In this document: positions 1-12,430 of the stretch, piece after piece
Layout: every line of letters begins with the position of its first letter
How positions within the stretch are numbered: the first letter of the stretch is position 1
Assembly: GCA_028564705.1 (NCBI GenBank)
Contig: JAPXFQ010002706.1
Location: forward strand, 62,001-126,000
Reading direction: 5' to 3'
From: Apricaphanius iberus
Lineage: Eukaryota > Chordata > Actinopteri > Cyprinodontiformes > Aphaniidae
DNA length: 64,000 bases
The notes under the pieces: model-generated
Told to the model about the DNA's origin: nothing
What the model saw: only the letters and a program-made list of their open reading frames with translations
The model's database searches: none
Position numbers and translations under genes: made by a program

Positions 1-535
1 GTTGTGGGCTGGTGGGTGGGGGTGCTGGGTTTGCTTGCCTCCCGGCAAGTAGACTGAATGTTGGGATGATTTAGGTCTCCTCCTGGGATGGGGGCGGGCG
101 GATGGCCTGGATCCCCACGGGGCTCGGAGGTGCCGCTTCCATGGGCCCCAACTTGACGTGCTGGGGTCTCCCACCCCTGGTGGTTCGGGGGGAACGGGGG
201 TGCCTATTGGAGTTGGCAGGGGAGCTGGCTCCCTGGGGATGGCATGGTGTCACCCCAGTTATTTCCTCCCCATCCCCAAATGTCTCTGTCCAACTGCTTC
301 TTCATTCTACCATTCACAAGGCCTTGGGACGTGGGCACATCACTGGGGTGCGGGATGGAGTTTCTGTCTTCGCTACCCGGTGGTGGCCTGGGTCCCAATT
401 TTACTGAGTAACTTAGACACTTACACTTGAAACATTTACATGACACACGCACATGTAGGGACCTGGTGGTGGATGCGCCTCGGCACTCGGCACTGTGGTG
501 CCGGTGCCCACTGTTTAAATGCATCTAGACACTGA

Positions 536-557
536 GGGGGGGGGGGGGGGGGGGGGG
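536..557 (+). repeat. Poly-G run
   Basis: An uninterrupted run of 22 G. It is a candidate G-quadruplex former and a place where assembly length is unreliable. Confidence 0.9.
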
Positions 558-1670
558 ATGGCGGCGCCCTGCCATGTCCCACCTCTCTGTTTTAAGTGCA
601 CATTAGAACAACACCACAATTGAGCAGGGGGAGAGAGGCTGGGGGTCTTTCCACACCCCTGTTCTTGGTACCATCAGGGGTTGGAGCCCGGGTGGAATAT
701 CAAGCCGTCTAGTCAGGGACCTGGGCTGGTGGGCTACTCTTGCCGGGGTGGGGGCCTTGGCAGTCTGCTTGTCCCTGTCCCGGTGGGCAAGGGGTTCGTC
801 TCCCGGGTGCGGGGGCAGGGTCCTCTAGTATAGAGTATGTATGGGGCATATGAATTAGAGTACAGCGTCCTTTCTTGTGTGTCCTGTATTTGTGAGAATG
901 TGTGCGCATGAGAGGGAGGGTACATATGAGTGTTTCTGTCTGTCTATGCCTACTTGTCAGGTTGGGTGTTTGGCTGCCCTCTGACCTGGTGCATTTTCTT
1001 CCCCTCCGTCACTCCCCGTCGGTGATGGATGCTCCTGCCCGCTGGTCGATGATGGTTCTCGATGCCTGGGGCCGGGGGACCCAGTTTCGGCCCGGCTCTG
1101 TCCTGGTGCATGCCTGGCAGGTCCTGGGAGGGCCGGTGTGTCGGGCGGCTGCTCTTTCGGGCTGACGTCCTCCTTGGATTTACTGTGGCACCTCTTATGG
1201 GGGTGCCGGGGTTGTAAGGTAGGTTGGTGCCCTTCGGTGGATCGGGGGGACTGTGTCTGGCACCCAGGTCTGCTGCGGGTTCCGTGAGTTCTGCTGCCTG
1301 GTCAGTTCATTTTGGGGGGCTGTCCGGCATTGGCTGGACCCCTGGTCTCGGCGCTCTGCGTGGGGCGGGATCTGGACCCGGGGGCTGGTAGATCTGGATG
1401 TCCAGGTGCTGGGCGGGCGCGGCCTGGGGAGGGTGTACATCCGCTGTGGCTTTTATTGTGGCTCCCTGGCGTGTGGGTGTGTGGGGGGTGCTGGGTTGTT
1501 CGCGGTGGGTATTGGTCCGGGGTGGCGGCGGTTTATGTCGTTCGTCGGTCGGCTGCGGGTCCCTCCTGCCCTGCGGCGGTGGCGGGGGACCCCTATCGGC
1601 TGGTCCCTGGTCGGGGCCCTGCTGGGGGTGGGGTGCTCCTGATCCCCGTGGCCTCCGGGTCCTGTTCCGG

Positions 1671-1730
1671 GCCCGCCACGGTGGAGCCCGCCACGGTGGA
1701 GCCCGCCACGGTGGAGCCCGCCACGGCTGA
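1671..1730. repeat. 15-bp tandem repeat, four units
   Basis: Four consecutive units of GCCCGCCACGGTGGA, the last with one change. The unit is a multiple of three, so all frames stay open across it. Each unit contains the near-palindrome CCACGGTGG. Confidence 0.9.
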
Positions 1731-2277
1731 GCCCTCGGGCTCGTCCCTGCGTTCTCTCGGGCCCCAGCATTACGGCTGGTGGGTGTTCCCCTGGGGCTTC
1801 CATCTGTTCCTCTCTTGGTGGGTGATCGGCCCAGCGCCGGTACACCTGCGGCTCCTGCGCTCTGTGGACTCTGGACGCATGCGTATCCTGCCTCCTTCAT
1901 GTCTGTGTCAAATCCTGTAGGATGGATTGACGGTTCCTTACACCAGCTATCAATCACTTGCATGGGGAAACCTTATTCAGACCTGCATGCCCGCACACAC
2001 ACATAGGTGTGGGGACATTGGTGAGTACGGACATATCATGAGCTGAGGTTATCGTCATTAGTTAGTTGTTACCAGGAGCTTACCAGAAACATTAGTATTG
2101 TGTGTAGTGAATGTGTAATTCTTAGTTTATATTACTGGATCTGAACTATTGGTGTTGTTCTGTTCAGTTCGTTGTTGTTGTTTGTTTTGTTTTACCGCTT
2201 CTCTAGCGTCCGGCAGAGGCGGAGGACTGGGATGTTTCCTTGTGTTCTTTGTTTGCCTCCCTGTCTTGTGTCGTCGG

Positions 2278-3521
2278 TAGGGATGGGTACCGATATGCCG
2301 TAATGGCACCGGTTCCGAGATGAACGGTAGTAACCAGACCGAAAAGCAGCGCACATTTCGGTGCCTTATACCCCCCCCCGAGATGTCAAACACTGTGGAT
2401 TTTGGGTGTGCCATCAGTCAAGAGTAATAAGGTAAACAAGGCTATCTCTGTGCAAAAAAACTGCTAAAAATAAGGGCTGTGGAAATTAACGTACCACCGC
2501 GGGTGGATTAATCCCTGCAATTAACTTTTATTTTTTTTTTAAGTTTACGCATTGAACGCATACAAACGCGCTCTGTTTATAATTCAGCCCGCACCACATC
2601 AGCTCTCCCTCCTAATCAGCCAAACTACGGATTATTGTGCAGCAGCATGTGTTTGTGGTCCTAAATGACAGGGGAGTATATTATTATTGGTGTATTGGCT
2701 TTGTGGTGATATAAGTTTATAAATTGTCTGTGGGAATTATCCGTCCGCTTCGGATGTCCGCTTCGGTGTGTGCGTTTCAGTGTTTACTGTGCGTGCAGTA
2801 CAGTTAAAGTTTAAATGCTTGGTATTTTTGTATATTTATGCATGTCGGCTCACTGTATAGTTTCAGTACCTTTCATAGTGAGATACCGCTGCATTAATCA
2901 TACGAAATTATTCAGTTAAGGTGACGTTTTTGGACTTAAATTAGTGCTAAAATATTAGCGGAGGTAGCTGTGTCCATTTTTCACAGGAGCTTTTATTTCT
3001 TGTGTTGAACTGGAGAATCTGCTGTTTACTTTTGGAAAATGATCAAATGTGACATTTGATTACTAAGTCTATATTATATTTTATTTATGTGATATTTATC
3101 ACAGACTGCTGTGCTATATTTGGCTTAGTTCTGCCTCTATTTTTTGTTTTTATATAGGACCAAAAATAAATTATGAATGTGACTGTAGTAAAAAAAAAAG
3201 TTAACTGATTTGTCCTATTTTTTATTTTTTTAAAAGAGCAACTGCATCTCGATTTGTCCCTTTATTTACACAGAAAGTTCTAGTTATTATTTGGGGGTCA
3301 TATTTAGCAATGGTGATTGATTCACAGCTACTGTGATTAATAAGTTTAGAGATTTTTATTGTTTGACAGACCTACTAAAAATTAAAATTAAAAATAAGAG
3401 GGTATTTGGACCATGTTTGTATGTTCGACATTCTTTAGGCACCGTTTCAAGCACCGGCACCGTTTGAAAAGTACCGGTTTGGCACCGGTATCGGATAAAA
3501 CCTAAATGATACCCATCCCTA
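2278..3521. mobile_element. Non-autonomous hAT element
   Basis: The left end begins TAGGGATGGGTACC and the right end is the near-exact inverse, ending GATACCCATCCCTA. Eight-base target duplications flank it: gtcgtcgg at 2270-2277 and gtcatcgg at 3522-3529, one mismatch. An 8-bp duplication with TAGGG-type termini is the hAT signature. The interior of about 1.2 kb is AT-rich and has no long frame or transposase similarity, so it must have been mobilised in trans. It splits the surrounding GC-rich block. Confidence 0.85.
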
Positions 3522-4152
3522 GTCATCGGTTCGCGCTTTTGCTGGTCCTGTTTCTCTTCTTCACCTTCCTCCTTTCTTCCTTCTTGTCTCGGTTTTGTTT
3601 CCATGACTTCAGGAAATTGAACCCACAGTAATCCCTAATAAAGATTTTTCATACATATACATCAAGTGGAGTATTAATACTCTGCTTGGGAAAGTAAATC
3701 TGTTGGGCTGGTACATGGTACTCAGACTCAAATACTGAGTAGCAAACTGCTAGACAGGACACGTAAAAAAATAAAATAAATAAAATAAAAAGATTAGATT
3801 CAGAATCGATTTTTCCATTATTTCAACACAGCTCTACAACTCTGTGAAAAGCAAGGGTCTTACGATTAAAAACTCAAGTATAAACTATTATTTAAAAATA
3901 TATAAGTGTGTGTAGTGGCGGATAAGTGAAGTGAACTATACTAGAATATATATATATATATTAATATATTAATACAGAAAGGATTATAGTTGTCGTGGCT
4001 GCGAGAGGAGCGCTGTGTGAGAAGTTCGTTGCTGTTGTAAGATCCTCTGCTTTTGGCTTCAGGCTGACACCCACGAGTCGTTGTTCATAGCAAGCAGTCA
4101 CTAAAAGAGTCGGTTGTCAGAGTTGTGCCAGTTCCAGCGGCACAGCTTTGTC
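3522..4152. other. End of GC-rich block and unassigned AT-rich DNA
   Basis: The first 110 bases continue the block interrupted by the hAT and reach an AATAAA near 3637. The remainder is AT-rich, with a short (AT)n near 3950-3960, and contains nothing I recognise. The last part (about 4010-4152) may belong to the same old element as 5130-9900, into which the next MITE inserted. Confidence 0.4.
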
Positions 4153-4155
4153 TAA

Positions 4156-5126
4156 CGCTGTGTCCAGACCAAACGCGATAGGGGCGACTAGAGCTTCAGG
4201 TTTACATGTAAAATCAATGGAGGAGCGCGATGAAGCGCGACTTGGGGTCCCGCGACTCTTCAGAAGCAGATTTGCGTCGCGAAAAAGCTTTTTTGCCTGA
4301 TTCGCGCGAACAATTCGCGCTACAGATGCTATGGAAAATTTGCGCTGCTTTTTATGTTGTGCATTTTGTGCATTCGCGCTCATGGCGCCTATCGCTCGAG
4401 TTGGAAATATCTGAACTCCAGCGTCAAATCGCGCCGCGACAACCAATCAGGGGATAGAGTTTCAGTGATTCTGTGACTGTGATGGAGACGGTGTTTATGA
4501 GAGGCTCGCTGCCGTTTATAGATCCCTCCGCCGTAGCTAGAGTGTATCTGTAGCTCACCAAACCCCCTGTGCAGCGGTCCCAGCTCTATTGGAGGCCAGG
4601 CCGAACACGTAATCCACTCTGTCCTCTGTCAGCACAGTTCATAATCAACTGCCAGCTGCACTGTCGCCCCAGCTCCGCTGAAGCCCGGGCCGAACACGCT
4701 GTCCTCCGCCAGCTCGGTCCTCCACCGCCAGCTACACTGTAGCCCCAGCTCAGCTGAAGCCGGGCCGAACACGCTGTCCTCCGTCAGCTCGGTCCTCCTC
4801 CGCCAACTGCACTGTAGGCCCAGCTCCGCTGAAGCCCGGGCCGAACACGCTGTCCACCGTCAGCTCGGTCCTCCCTGCCAGCTGCAATGTAGCCCCACCT
4901 CCGCTCAAGCCGGGCCGAACACGCTGTCCTCCGTCAGCTCGGTCCTCCTCCGCCAGCTGCACTGTAGCCCCGGCTCCGCTGAAGGCCAGATCGCACATGA
5001 AAATACCATATTTGAAGCGCGACCAGTTCGCGTTGTACACGCTTCAAGGTGCGAATGTGCACGCGAACAGTAAGGCGTGTGTCGAGCTTCATATTCGCTC
5101 CTATCGCGTTCAGTGTGGACACAGCG
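4156..5126. mobile_element. Harbinger-like MITE
   Basis: The termini are inverted repeats. The left reads CGCTGTGTCCAGACC and the right ends GGTGTGGACACAGCG-like, and the similarity continues inward through an 'acgcgat / atcgcgt' pair. TAA occurs directly outside both ends (4153-4155 and 5127-5129), which fits the TWA target duplication of PIF/Harbinger elements. Both flanks of the interior are rich in 'gcgcga'-type motifs. No transposase is present. The centre is a GC-rich minisatellite of different composition. Confidence 0.7.
4570..4985. repeat. 75-bp minisatellite inside the MITE
   Basis: About five imperfect units of about 75 bp, each containing 'cagctcggtcctcc', 'ccagctgcactgtagcccc' and 'gggccgaacacgctgtcc'. 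The unit length is a multiple of three, so a repetitive minus-strand open frame crosses it. I take that frame as a by-product, not a gene. Confidence 0.8.
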
Positions 5127-5129
5127 TAA

Positions 5130-8100
5130 GAGAAGCTGCAGACGTGGTCTGAGGAGTGGTATGATGCATTTTGAAAAGCAATGTTGAAACAAACAATCTT
5201 TAAATATATGCTTTAATGATAAATAAAAGGAGGTTTGTCCTGTCTGTCCGGGTCTGCGGAGTTTTTCGGAGTGCCGACACCAAGAAATCAGACTCTTGTC
5301 AGATTACGAGTTTGTAACAGCTTTGTCTAAACCTCCGCAGAAAAATAATTTAATGAGAATCTAAAAGTTAGCTCTTACAATTTTCTATCTTTTTTATTTT
5401 TTGGCATTTAAAAGTTAGCTCTTAAAATTTTCTGTCTTTATTATTTTTTGGCTTGGAGCATTTACACTTTGTATCGGCAGTTTAAGACAAAAAGGAGCAT
5501 ACAAGTGTATGAATCTAAGTGTGTATTTTCTGTCAATAACTTTAGTTGAACTTATGTGGAAAGACTTTTTGTAACTGGGTTTAGAAAGTTTATTGAGGAT
5601 AAAAAAAAGATTAAAAATTACACAAACAGATACTTTGTTACATTTAAACAAATTTGGATCTTGATACAGATTTTTTGTATCCATCTCGGATTTTACATTT
5701 TATAAAACAAATAGAAGCTTGATAAAGGGGGGGTAAGGAAATATTATTCAGATATATACTTGATAACATTTAAATCAGTTTCGATTAAAAGAGAGAGTTT
5801 TTATAGTTAATTCAACTTTTTGCATTCTTTGCATCTTTAACTATATAGATATATTGTCGTTTTTATTGTTTTAAGTAAAAAGAAGAAGGACTTTTCAATG
5901 GATAATAAAGCAAATTTAGTGAAATGAGACTGGGGTAGATGAAAGACACTCCTCTGGACAAGGGGACATCTGAACCTTCTGGAAAGAGATTTAAAATTCT
6001 CTCCAATGATGAAATCTACAAGCTTATCAAAAATAGGGTAGAAGAATTCCAGCAAAGACGAATGGGAAGTGATCCCAGTTAACGTGGTCGTTATCCAAAG
6101 TCCACCAAAACGCAAAGTTGAGGATGGTGCATAAATCTAGATGGTGTCAAAAAATATAGTGGGTTTCTAAAAAGGATTAAATTGGCTAACTAAGAATAAA
6201 AATACAAGCTGCACTGATAAATGACAGATTGAAACGCAAACAGATTTTTCAGTTGAAATAAATAGTGGTTAAATCGCTGAAAAGAAAACTTAAAACATGT
6301 TGATAAAATATTGCGGTGGTCCATGTTTATAATTATTTACATGAGATGAACAAGACATTTATCAAATTGACAAAATAAAGAAAGGCATTACATTGATAAA
6401 ATATAGAATGATAATGGTTCAGATGTGTTCTCTGGGAGTGACAGTGCATTGTGATAGGAGGGAACAGTAAGTGTCTAAAGGTGGTTAAGTGGAAAGTGAT
6501 AGAAGGACAGAATAGGTGTAGAAAAGATGGCTAACTAGAACAACCTTATAGGTTAAAAGATCGAGCAGTTATGCCTGAAAGAGGAATTTTCACAAGGTGA
6601 CCAAGACAGATGCAACAGAGGTTAGTCGGGAAGAACCTAAGCAAGATAAGAGGAAAAGGAAGCAGAAGATAGAGCAGAGATAGAATATAAATTAGATTAA
6701 AAAATGCAGGAAGCATTAATTAAAATAAGCAAGGGAATAATTAGAACAACAGTTTAAGCAGACATAACAGGGTTAATGCCACATAAACCATCCCTGTCAG
6801 AGAGAGCAAACCTATAAATTAGTATATTTTTACAATAACTAATACGGAAGAAATTATGGCGTAGTTATAGTCTACTAATATAACTGATTAAAATAAAAGT
6901 AAAAAAGGGGGTCCAACAGTGGAAATAGGGTCCATGTAGGACCAGTCTGAGTAGGAAACACATTTAAATTCAACATTTGTGGAAGGAGACTAAGGAATAT
7001 GAAAGGAACATTTTTAGAAGTTAAAGGAAATCAGGAGGTGGCGGAGCTGCGCTCTCACACACACCATTTCAAGGTCATGGTTATCTTCAGATAACAGTCG
7101 CTAATGTTCTTGGGATGTGGGCATGACAGGGGTGATGAGAGGGGTGCGTGGGCAGATGAAAAAGAGCACCGGGTGCATTCCAAAATACACACCCAGAGCC
7201 CCACCAGCACGAAAGGCCTGACACGGCTCTGTCGCAACCACTTTTTTGCTTTGCTCTGCTTTTCTCCCAATGACAGAAGAGAGAACCAGTGAATACTGAT
7301 AAGAGGCACAGACTTTCCCCGTGGCCGGAAAAAGGGTGGCAGTCTGCACACAATGACTGAATGGACAATAATTCCCCTTTTCGTGGTGAATACAAAGGGG
7401 CCACCTTAACAGGACACCTCGTCATGCTGAACTTTCAAGGGAAAAAGTGTATGAACTCACTTGTGTTGTGAACAACATGGACAATTTCTGCTGAGAGATG
7501 ACGGGTCAAAAGCTGCTGATATCGCATTAGGCCCTGGTTGCTTGAATTCTGAACCCTTTGTGACCCCCCCCCCCCAGATCCTCTCAATGTAACACCTCAC
7601 CCTCTACCAGGAACATTTTGAAAGTTGGGTGGATGGAAGAATTCGGCCTATAACATCAGGTCCCTGTTTGGTGTGTTGAGAAAACGTTGTTTTACTTGCA
7701 AATACAATAAGAAAATCCAAATGATGGGTGAGGGAGCGGTTCCTCACATTTCCTTATTAATATACAACTGCGACAGACGGGACAGGTATTTGAATAATAT
7801 ACTCTTCATCCACAGGGATGTCCTAAATTTAGCCTAAGCTAATCAGTTAAAAGCTAGAAAAAAAGGTACAGTTTTGAGCCTGTTCTTAAAAACATTTATA
7901 CCTGTCCAGCATAAGGGAATAAAGGAATTGGCATTGCAGTGACGGAAAATTCTCCACGTCCTGCAACAAACTTCTGCATCAGTTCTATTGCTCTTTCTGT
8001 GTCTCTGTTATGTATTCTCCAAGCCACAGACGGTCGCGGCAGATAACCGCTTGTGCTGAGCCAGGTTCTGCCGGAGGTTTCTTCCTGTTAAAAGGGAGTT

Positions 8101-9900
8101 TTTCCTTCCCACTGTCGCTGCATGCTTGCTCAGTATGAGGGATTGCTGAGAATTCCACGACGCAATCTTCTGTGGTTCTGTAATTTCTACACTTAACATT
8201 GTATTGTAATAACTCTTTTTGTAAAGTGCCTTGAGATGACATCTGTTGTGAAATGGCGCTATATAAATAAACTGAATTGAATTGAATTGAATTGAAAACA
8301 GGAAAATATAGATGAGTTCCCGTGCACTGCGATCCTCTGATCCAATTGATGTTGGTTTTATGTAAATTGAGCCTATTACTTTTGAACTGAAACATCCTGA
8401 CCCCATCTAGCACTTTCAAGGTTACATGAACCTGAGGATGAGGCATTAATAGAAGACATACTTGAATGCTTAAAAATACATGGGCGTATAGAACCCTCAA
8501 GTACTAGTTATAACACTACTATTCTATCTACAAGAACAAGGTACGGGGAAAATAAAGAATAATAAATTATCTTAAAGCGATACATTGGGCTCTTAATCCT
8601 GCATTAAGCGCCACACCCAACCCTTACAAAGCATTGACTAGTTTAATTCCTAATTCAAACTGACTTACAGATATTGACGTAGCAAATGTGTTTTGAACTT
8701 ACTTTTACATCCATCAATTAGGGAGCTGTTTTTGTTTACTTATCAGGAACAACAACTGTGATGCACCAAAATAAAAAAAGGGTTTGCTCTTTCCCTAGGG
8801 ATCTTTCAATCAGATATTTAAACAATTTCTTAGCACATTACAGTTAGAATATACTGAAATGGAGTGGAAATCTAAAAAAAAAAACAATGAATCAGGACAT
8901 AATAAACTTTACCTTATATTCCAAATGTCAATAAGAGTTTAATTGTTGCATTTTAGAGGGTGTACTTGCATTACTATGATATATTAACATTACATAAGTG
9001 GTCATTTTGGTGTATGATCCACCTATCATTACACATACTGAATAAGAAAGAAAGCTTAGGTAACTGGCAGAAACTTATCTCGAATTGGATAAAACATTCT
9101 GCAGGGGTATTCAGGACTCAGAACAGAGAAAAACAAACATTATATTACGATACCAAAGTATTATTAATCGGGGAAAATGATATAGCGAAGATTTAATATA
9201 GGTACCAACATTTTTTGCTATCTTTTTTCAGATTATGATTCTTTTTAACTTATGAACCGATCGGCTAATTAAATAAAAAAAAATTAATCAGGAACAAATG
9301 TGACTTATATAGTGGGTCCCTGTCACAAGCAAACACAGTCTGTCTAGCAAACTGACACAGGGCTGTACACAATTTATTTTATTGTGAAATGGTAATGTAT
9401 GGTTGTAGTACTTACACATATTTGGAATTTAAAAAGATTATGCATAATAATAAGTGGGTTTAACATTTTTCAAGAAATTACAGTTTGGATGAAGTTTATG
9501 AAGGCCAGGTTTGGTGACACTTTTGCTCCGAGCCTGCTGACAAACCTGTGATGGGGATTTTGTAAGACCTGTCTGGGTTAAGTAGATAGGTGGTGATTGA
9601 TTACATACAACATGGTAACTTCGGTCAGGGGTTACAGATTACTTGTAGTATTCCCTCAATCGCTCACACATATCGGTGATGCGTATGGATTCAGACCTAA
9701 GGTAAAAAATTGGCTAATCATCTCAGCACAAAAAGCTGTTGCTTTAGCTTCCTCAATGCTGAAAAAAAAAACAGACAAATCCTCCAGCGTCGAAAGGTAC
9801 CTGTCACAGCAAGGTGCTCTGCTTATGACATCCTGTCCTGACAGTTTCGGCATCACAAGGCGGAAACATGTCTGAAAAACGGCTGATTCAGCCATCATTC
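5130..9900 (+). mobile_element. Old inverted copy of LTR-element interior
   Basis: This stretch matches, in reverse orientation and in the same order, the interior of the LTR element at 36.6-49.6 kb. Matching anchors read by eye are: 5310-5345 with 47860-47885; 6290-7000 with 44060-44470; 7420-7650 with 43400-43700; 8700-9150 with 42605-43030; 9150-9180 with 38700-38727; and 9595-9720 with 38590-38690. No LTR is visible at either side. The DNA is AT-rich and has no gag, pol or env similarity. It has been interrupted by an L2 tail, by about 400 bp between 9180 and 9590, and probably by the MITE at its left. Divergence from the other copy is substantial, so it is the older of the two. Confidence 0.7.
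7905..8296 (+). mobile_element. L2-clade LINE, 5'-truncated 3' end
   Basis: Only the 3' untranslated end is present. It includes the conserved 'gccttgagatgacatctgtt' block and finishes in four copies of TGAATTGA-type tail after 'ctatataaataaac'. It is nearly the same as the tail at 62636-63000, so the two belong to one L2 family. It carries no protein sequence. Confidence 0.85.
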
Positions 9901-11860
9901 AGCTCCCAACATCAGTATCAAAACTAAAAGCTTCATCCCTGCTACTTCTTTAGTCAGAGGAGCAACATGGCAATCCTGGATGCCTCTATTTATGAAGGGA
10001 GCCGCGCACATCAGTTTATCAAATACTTAATCTCTATTATTCTTTAGTAAGAGTAAATCAGCAATTCTGAGAGATATCTCAAAGTCTCTATTCACGAAGG
10101 CAGCAACCCAACAGGCTTATTACTGCTAGTCTCTGGACAGTGTGCACATAAACTGAATATATTCATGTCTGGACGTGGTCCAAATGAAACAGCTGCATCT
10201 CTATGAAACTACAGGTTAGCATTAGCGCTAACGACAGTCATTGCTTAATAAGACCCAACTCAGCATGCTGAAAAATTATAGAAATATAGAATATAATAAT
10301 AGAATAGCAGATAATGCTAAACGGGCAACTCCAAACATTATTCTTGACACTTTTTAGCTTGTTTTTAGCATGTTTTATCACTCACTTTAAAGCTCCAGAC
10401 ATAGTTACAGATAAGTCTGTTACAAAGCAGACATGGACTGCAAACGTGGAACCAACTTTAGTTCCTCACCAGCTGAGGAAGAAACACTGTTTAAACAGGT
10501 CATTCCACAAGACCTTTCAATTTCCCCAGTCAAAACCAGACCAGAAAACTCTCTTGTGACCTCTTTTTTTTCTTTTCTTCTGTCTCAACAGAATGATGTG
10601 TAAATATATTTTTTATTATTATAAAAATCGTATTCCTATTTTTAATTCATTTACTAATTTTTTATGTTATTGTATTTATCTATTAACTCCTAACTCCTGG
10701 TTTGGTTTGTTGTTCTTCAGCTCTGAGCTCCGGATGGTTAGCAACTTATTTTAAAAACTGACTTTTACAAATTTTGTATTTGTTGAAAAACGCCTTTAAA
10801 AGTTATAATCTTTCCCTAATGTCAATGAAGAAACCAGAGAAATGGTTTTTAAAAATAATTAAATTTCATTTTGAGACGCATTGGCAGGAAGTGACATTGC
10901 AGGTCATACATTGCTTGCTGTGGTGAATGAGGAAGAAGATCCTGATTCGTTTTGGTGCGGTTTTAAACTTAATTCACGATTTTTTTTAACGGATTAATTT
11001 TTTCAAAGGCAACTTCAATTGGGGACTTTTACAAAACCCTTACAGATAAAAAAAAATCGGCTTTTATAGAGTTGGAGCAAGTTTATGACGCTAAACATGC
11101 GCAGTAAGTCCAATTTTTCTTACTAGTGTAGTGAAATGTTCGTCTATTTTTATGTTTTTCATTAATTTTATAGGTCAGCTTTTTTAAGACTCTAAAAAGG
11201 AAACAATTTTATTTGGGTAACCAGAAACAAACGTATTTTAATATTTATGGCCATTTTTGAATTTCATGGTCGACCTTTTTGGACAGTCTGATGGCAGTGA
11301 CAGATGCCTCACATCTGTGTAAACGAGCTGGCTGTTTTTATCAACATTTAACCTGCAGGAATGCACTTTTTCCGAGAGAAAAGAATAACCCAATCACTGT
11401 TTAACTAACAGCCTTTATGTGTGGGCTCTCATTGCCCCACCACACAGAAACACAGTGACAAGCTTTGCATTCTCCTGTGTTAAAAAACAGAAAAGAACCA
11501 CAGCCGGGCCAGACAAGTGCTGCTATGTGCGTCTTGTCTTTGCTTCTCATATTTTAATGAGGCAAGAAGTCATAGAAAACTTGCTAACGCTTATACCATT
11601 ACTTTATCTTCTAGAGAAGACAGCAACCAAAAACACACATCAGACTGCTAGAGACTAATTCAATTAATTGAACATAACAGAAGGATTCAAAACTCACCTG
11701 AGATGAAGGGGTTCTTGAATTCCAGGCAAGCGGGACTTCCATCAGCAGATCAAGCCCCTTCCTGCTCACAAACCTACAGAGGTCCGAGGGCCAGAAGGCT
11801 AATTCTCCTGGGTCTAGGCCATTTGACTGTTTGATCTGACCTGATCAAGGCCCCGATTCC
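9900..11860. other. Unassigned AT-rich interval
   Basis: Short frames are present on both strands, none longer than about 80 codons and none with recognisable similarity. There are scattered poly-A and poly-T tracts. I see no terminal repeats or gene structure. Confidence 0.5.
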
Positions 11861-11861
11861 G

Positions 11862-11883
11862 CTGAAACCCACATTGGGTGCCA
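11862..11883 (-). promoter_or_regulatory. Possible retroviral primer-binding site
   Basis: On the minus strand this reads TGGCACCCAATGTGGGTTTC. It resembles the tRNA-Lys(1,2) primer site TGGCGCCCAACGTGGGGC, with the differences mostly CpG decay. An ...ACAACA end that could close an LTR lies 6 nt upstream on that strand, at 11890. Downstream on the minus strand a consensus donor, CTCAG|GTGAGT, occurs near 11695-11705. No partner LTR is visible, so this remains a weak call. Confidence 0.3.
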
Positions 11884-12116
11884 AAATAATGTTGTCAGAA
11901 GAAAACATTTTAAATAAAGAGATGAGAAAGATTCCTTCATTTCATGGAGGTTGAATAGGACTTGTTTGTACAAACAAGGAGGAACAGCATCTCGCAGTAT
12001 TGCCAAGATCCATGTAATAGCTGACCTGCTTTCCAACTAACACAGCCTTGAATACATTTACTCAACCTTACTAATATACCATATCAGTAAACATTTCTTC
12101 TCAATGAAGTTGGTAG

Positions 12117-12430
12117 TGTTGGGTCACATACAGCCATCTGGTGGCGCTACACTGCTCTAGCCCCACAGGAAGTGGAGGGGCGGAAATCTATAAAGAGAGG
12201 TGCTCGGCCAGCTGCTCGCTCTTACGCAAGCAGCCTCCGGCCAGGGCTGATGCAGGCAAGATTCACAGCAAAGAACCTTCCTTCGCGGGCGGAGACATGT
12301 CTGAGTTCGAGGAGGAACTCATTCAAGCAACACCGACGGATGACCGATCAGGTGACTGAAAAACATTGATAAATAAACCCCGTTGTTCTGCCTGAACTCT
12401 GCAGACAGTCTGCAGAGCAGTCTGACAAAC
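12117..12430 (+). other. LTR-like promoter and polyadenylation segment
   Basis: The segment starts TGTTGGGTCAC and has TATAAAG at 12189-12195 in GC-rich surroundings. An AATAAA follows at 12372-12377, about 180 bp downstream, and a TCTGACA end lies near 12427. This spacing is LTR-like (U3 promoter, R, polyadenylation signal). I found neither a second copy nor a primer site at its right, so it may be a solo LTR or another promoter. Confidence 0.35.

Larger units (their letters stand above)
1..2277. other. GC-rich unrecognised block, left part
   Basis: The block is strongly G-rich on the plus strand and quite unlike the AT-rich DNA after 3.6 kb. It holds a 22-G run and a 15-bp tandem repeat. 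Open frames occur on both strands, but they overlap one another and are low-complexity (Pro/Arg/Gly-rich), as expected from GC-rich DNA with few stops, so I call no CDS. From about 1980 the sequence becomes ordinary. The block resumes after the hAT insertion and continues to about 3640, where an AATAAA lies near 3637. It could be the 3' part of a retroelement or an untranslated region. I do not recognise the family. Confidence 0.4.

Noticed and set aside
1195..1963. Long Pro/Arg-rich and Gly/Trp-rich frames on both strands
   Set aside because: They overlap each other in GC-rich DNA with few stops, are low-complexity, and show no conserved motif.
4750..5040. Repetitive minus-strand frame through the MITE minisatellite
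   Set aside because: It stays open only because the repeat unit is a multiple of three; the sequence lies in a non-autonomous transposon.
7055..7425. Overlapping Cys-rich minus-strand frames
   Set aside because: The region matches the LTR-element interior at 43-44 kb, where the corresponding frames are closed, so they are not conserved.
11845..12430. A complete endogenous retrovirus at 11.9-12.4 kb
   Set aside because: The minus-strand primer-site-like sequence and the plus-strand TATA/AATAAA pair point in opposite directions and no LTR pair is visible.
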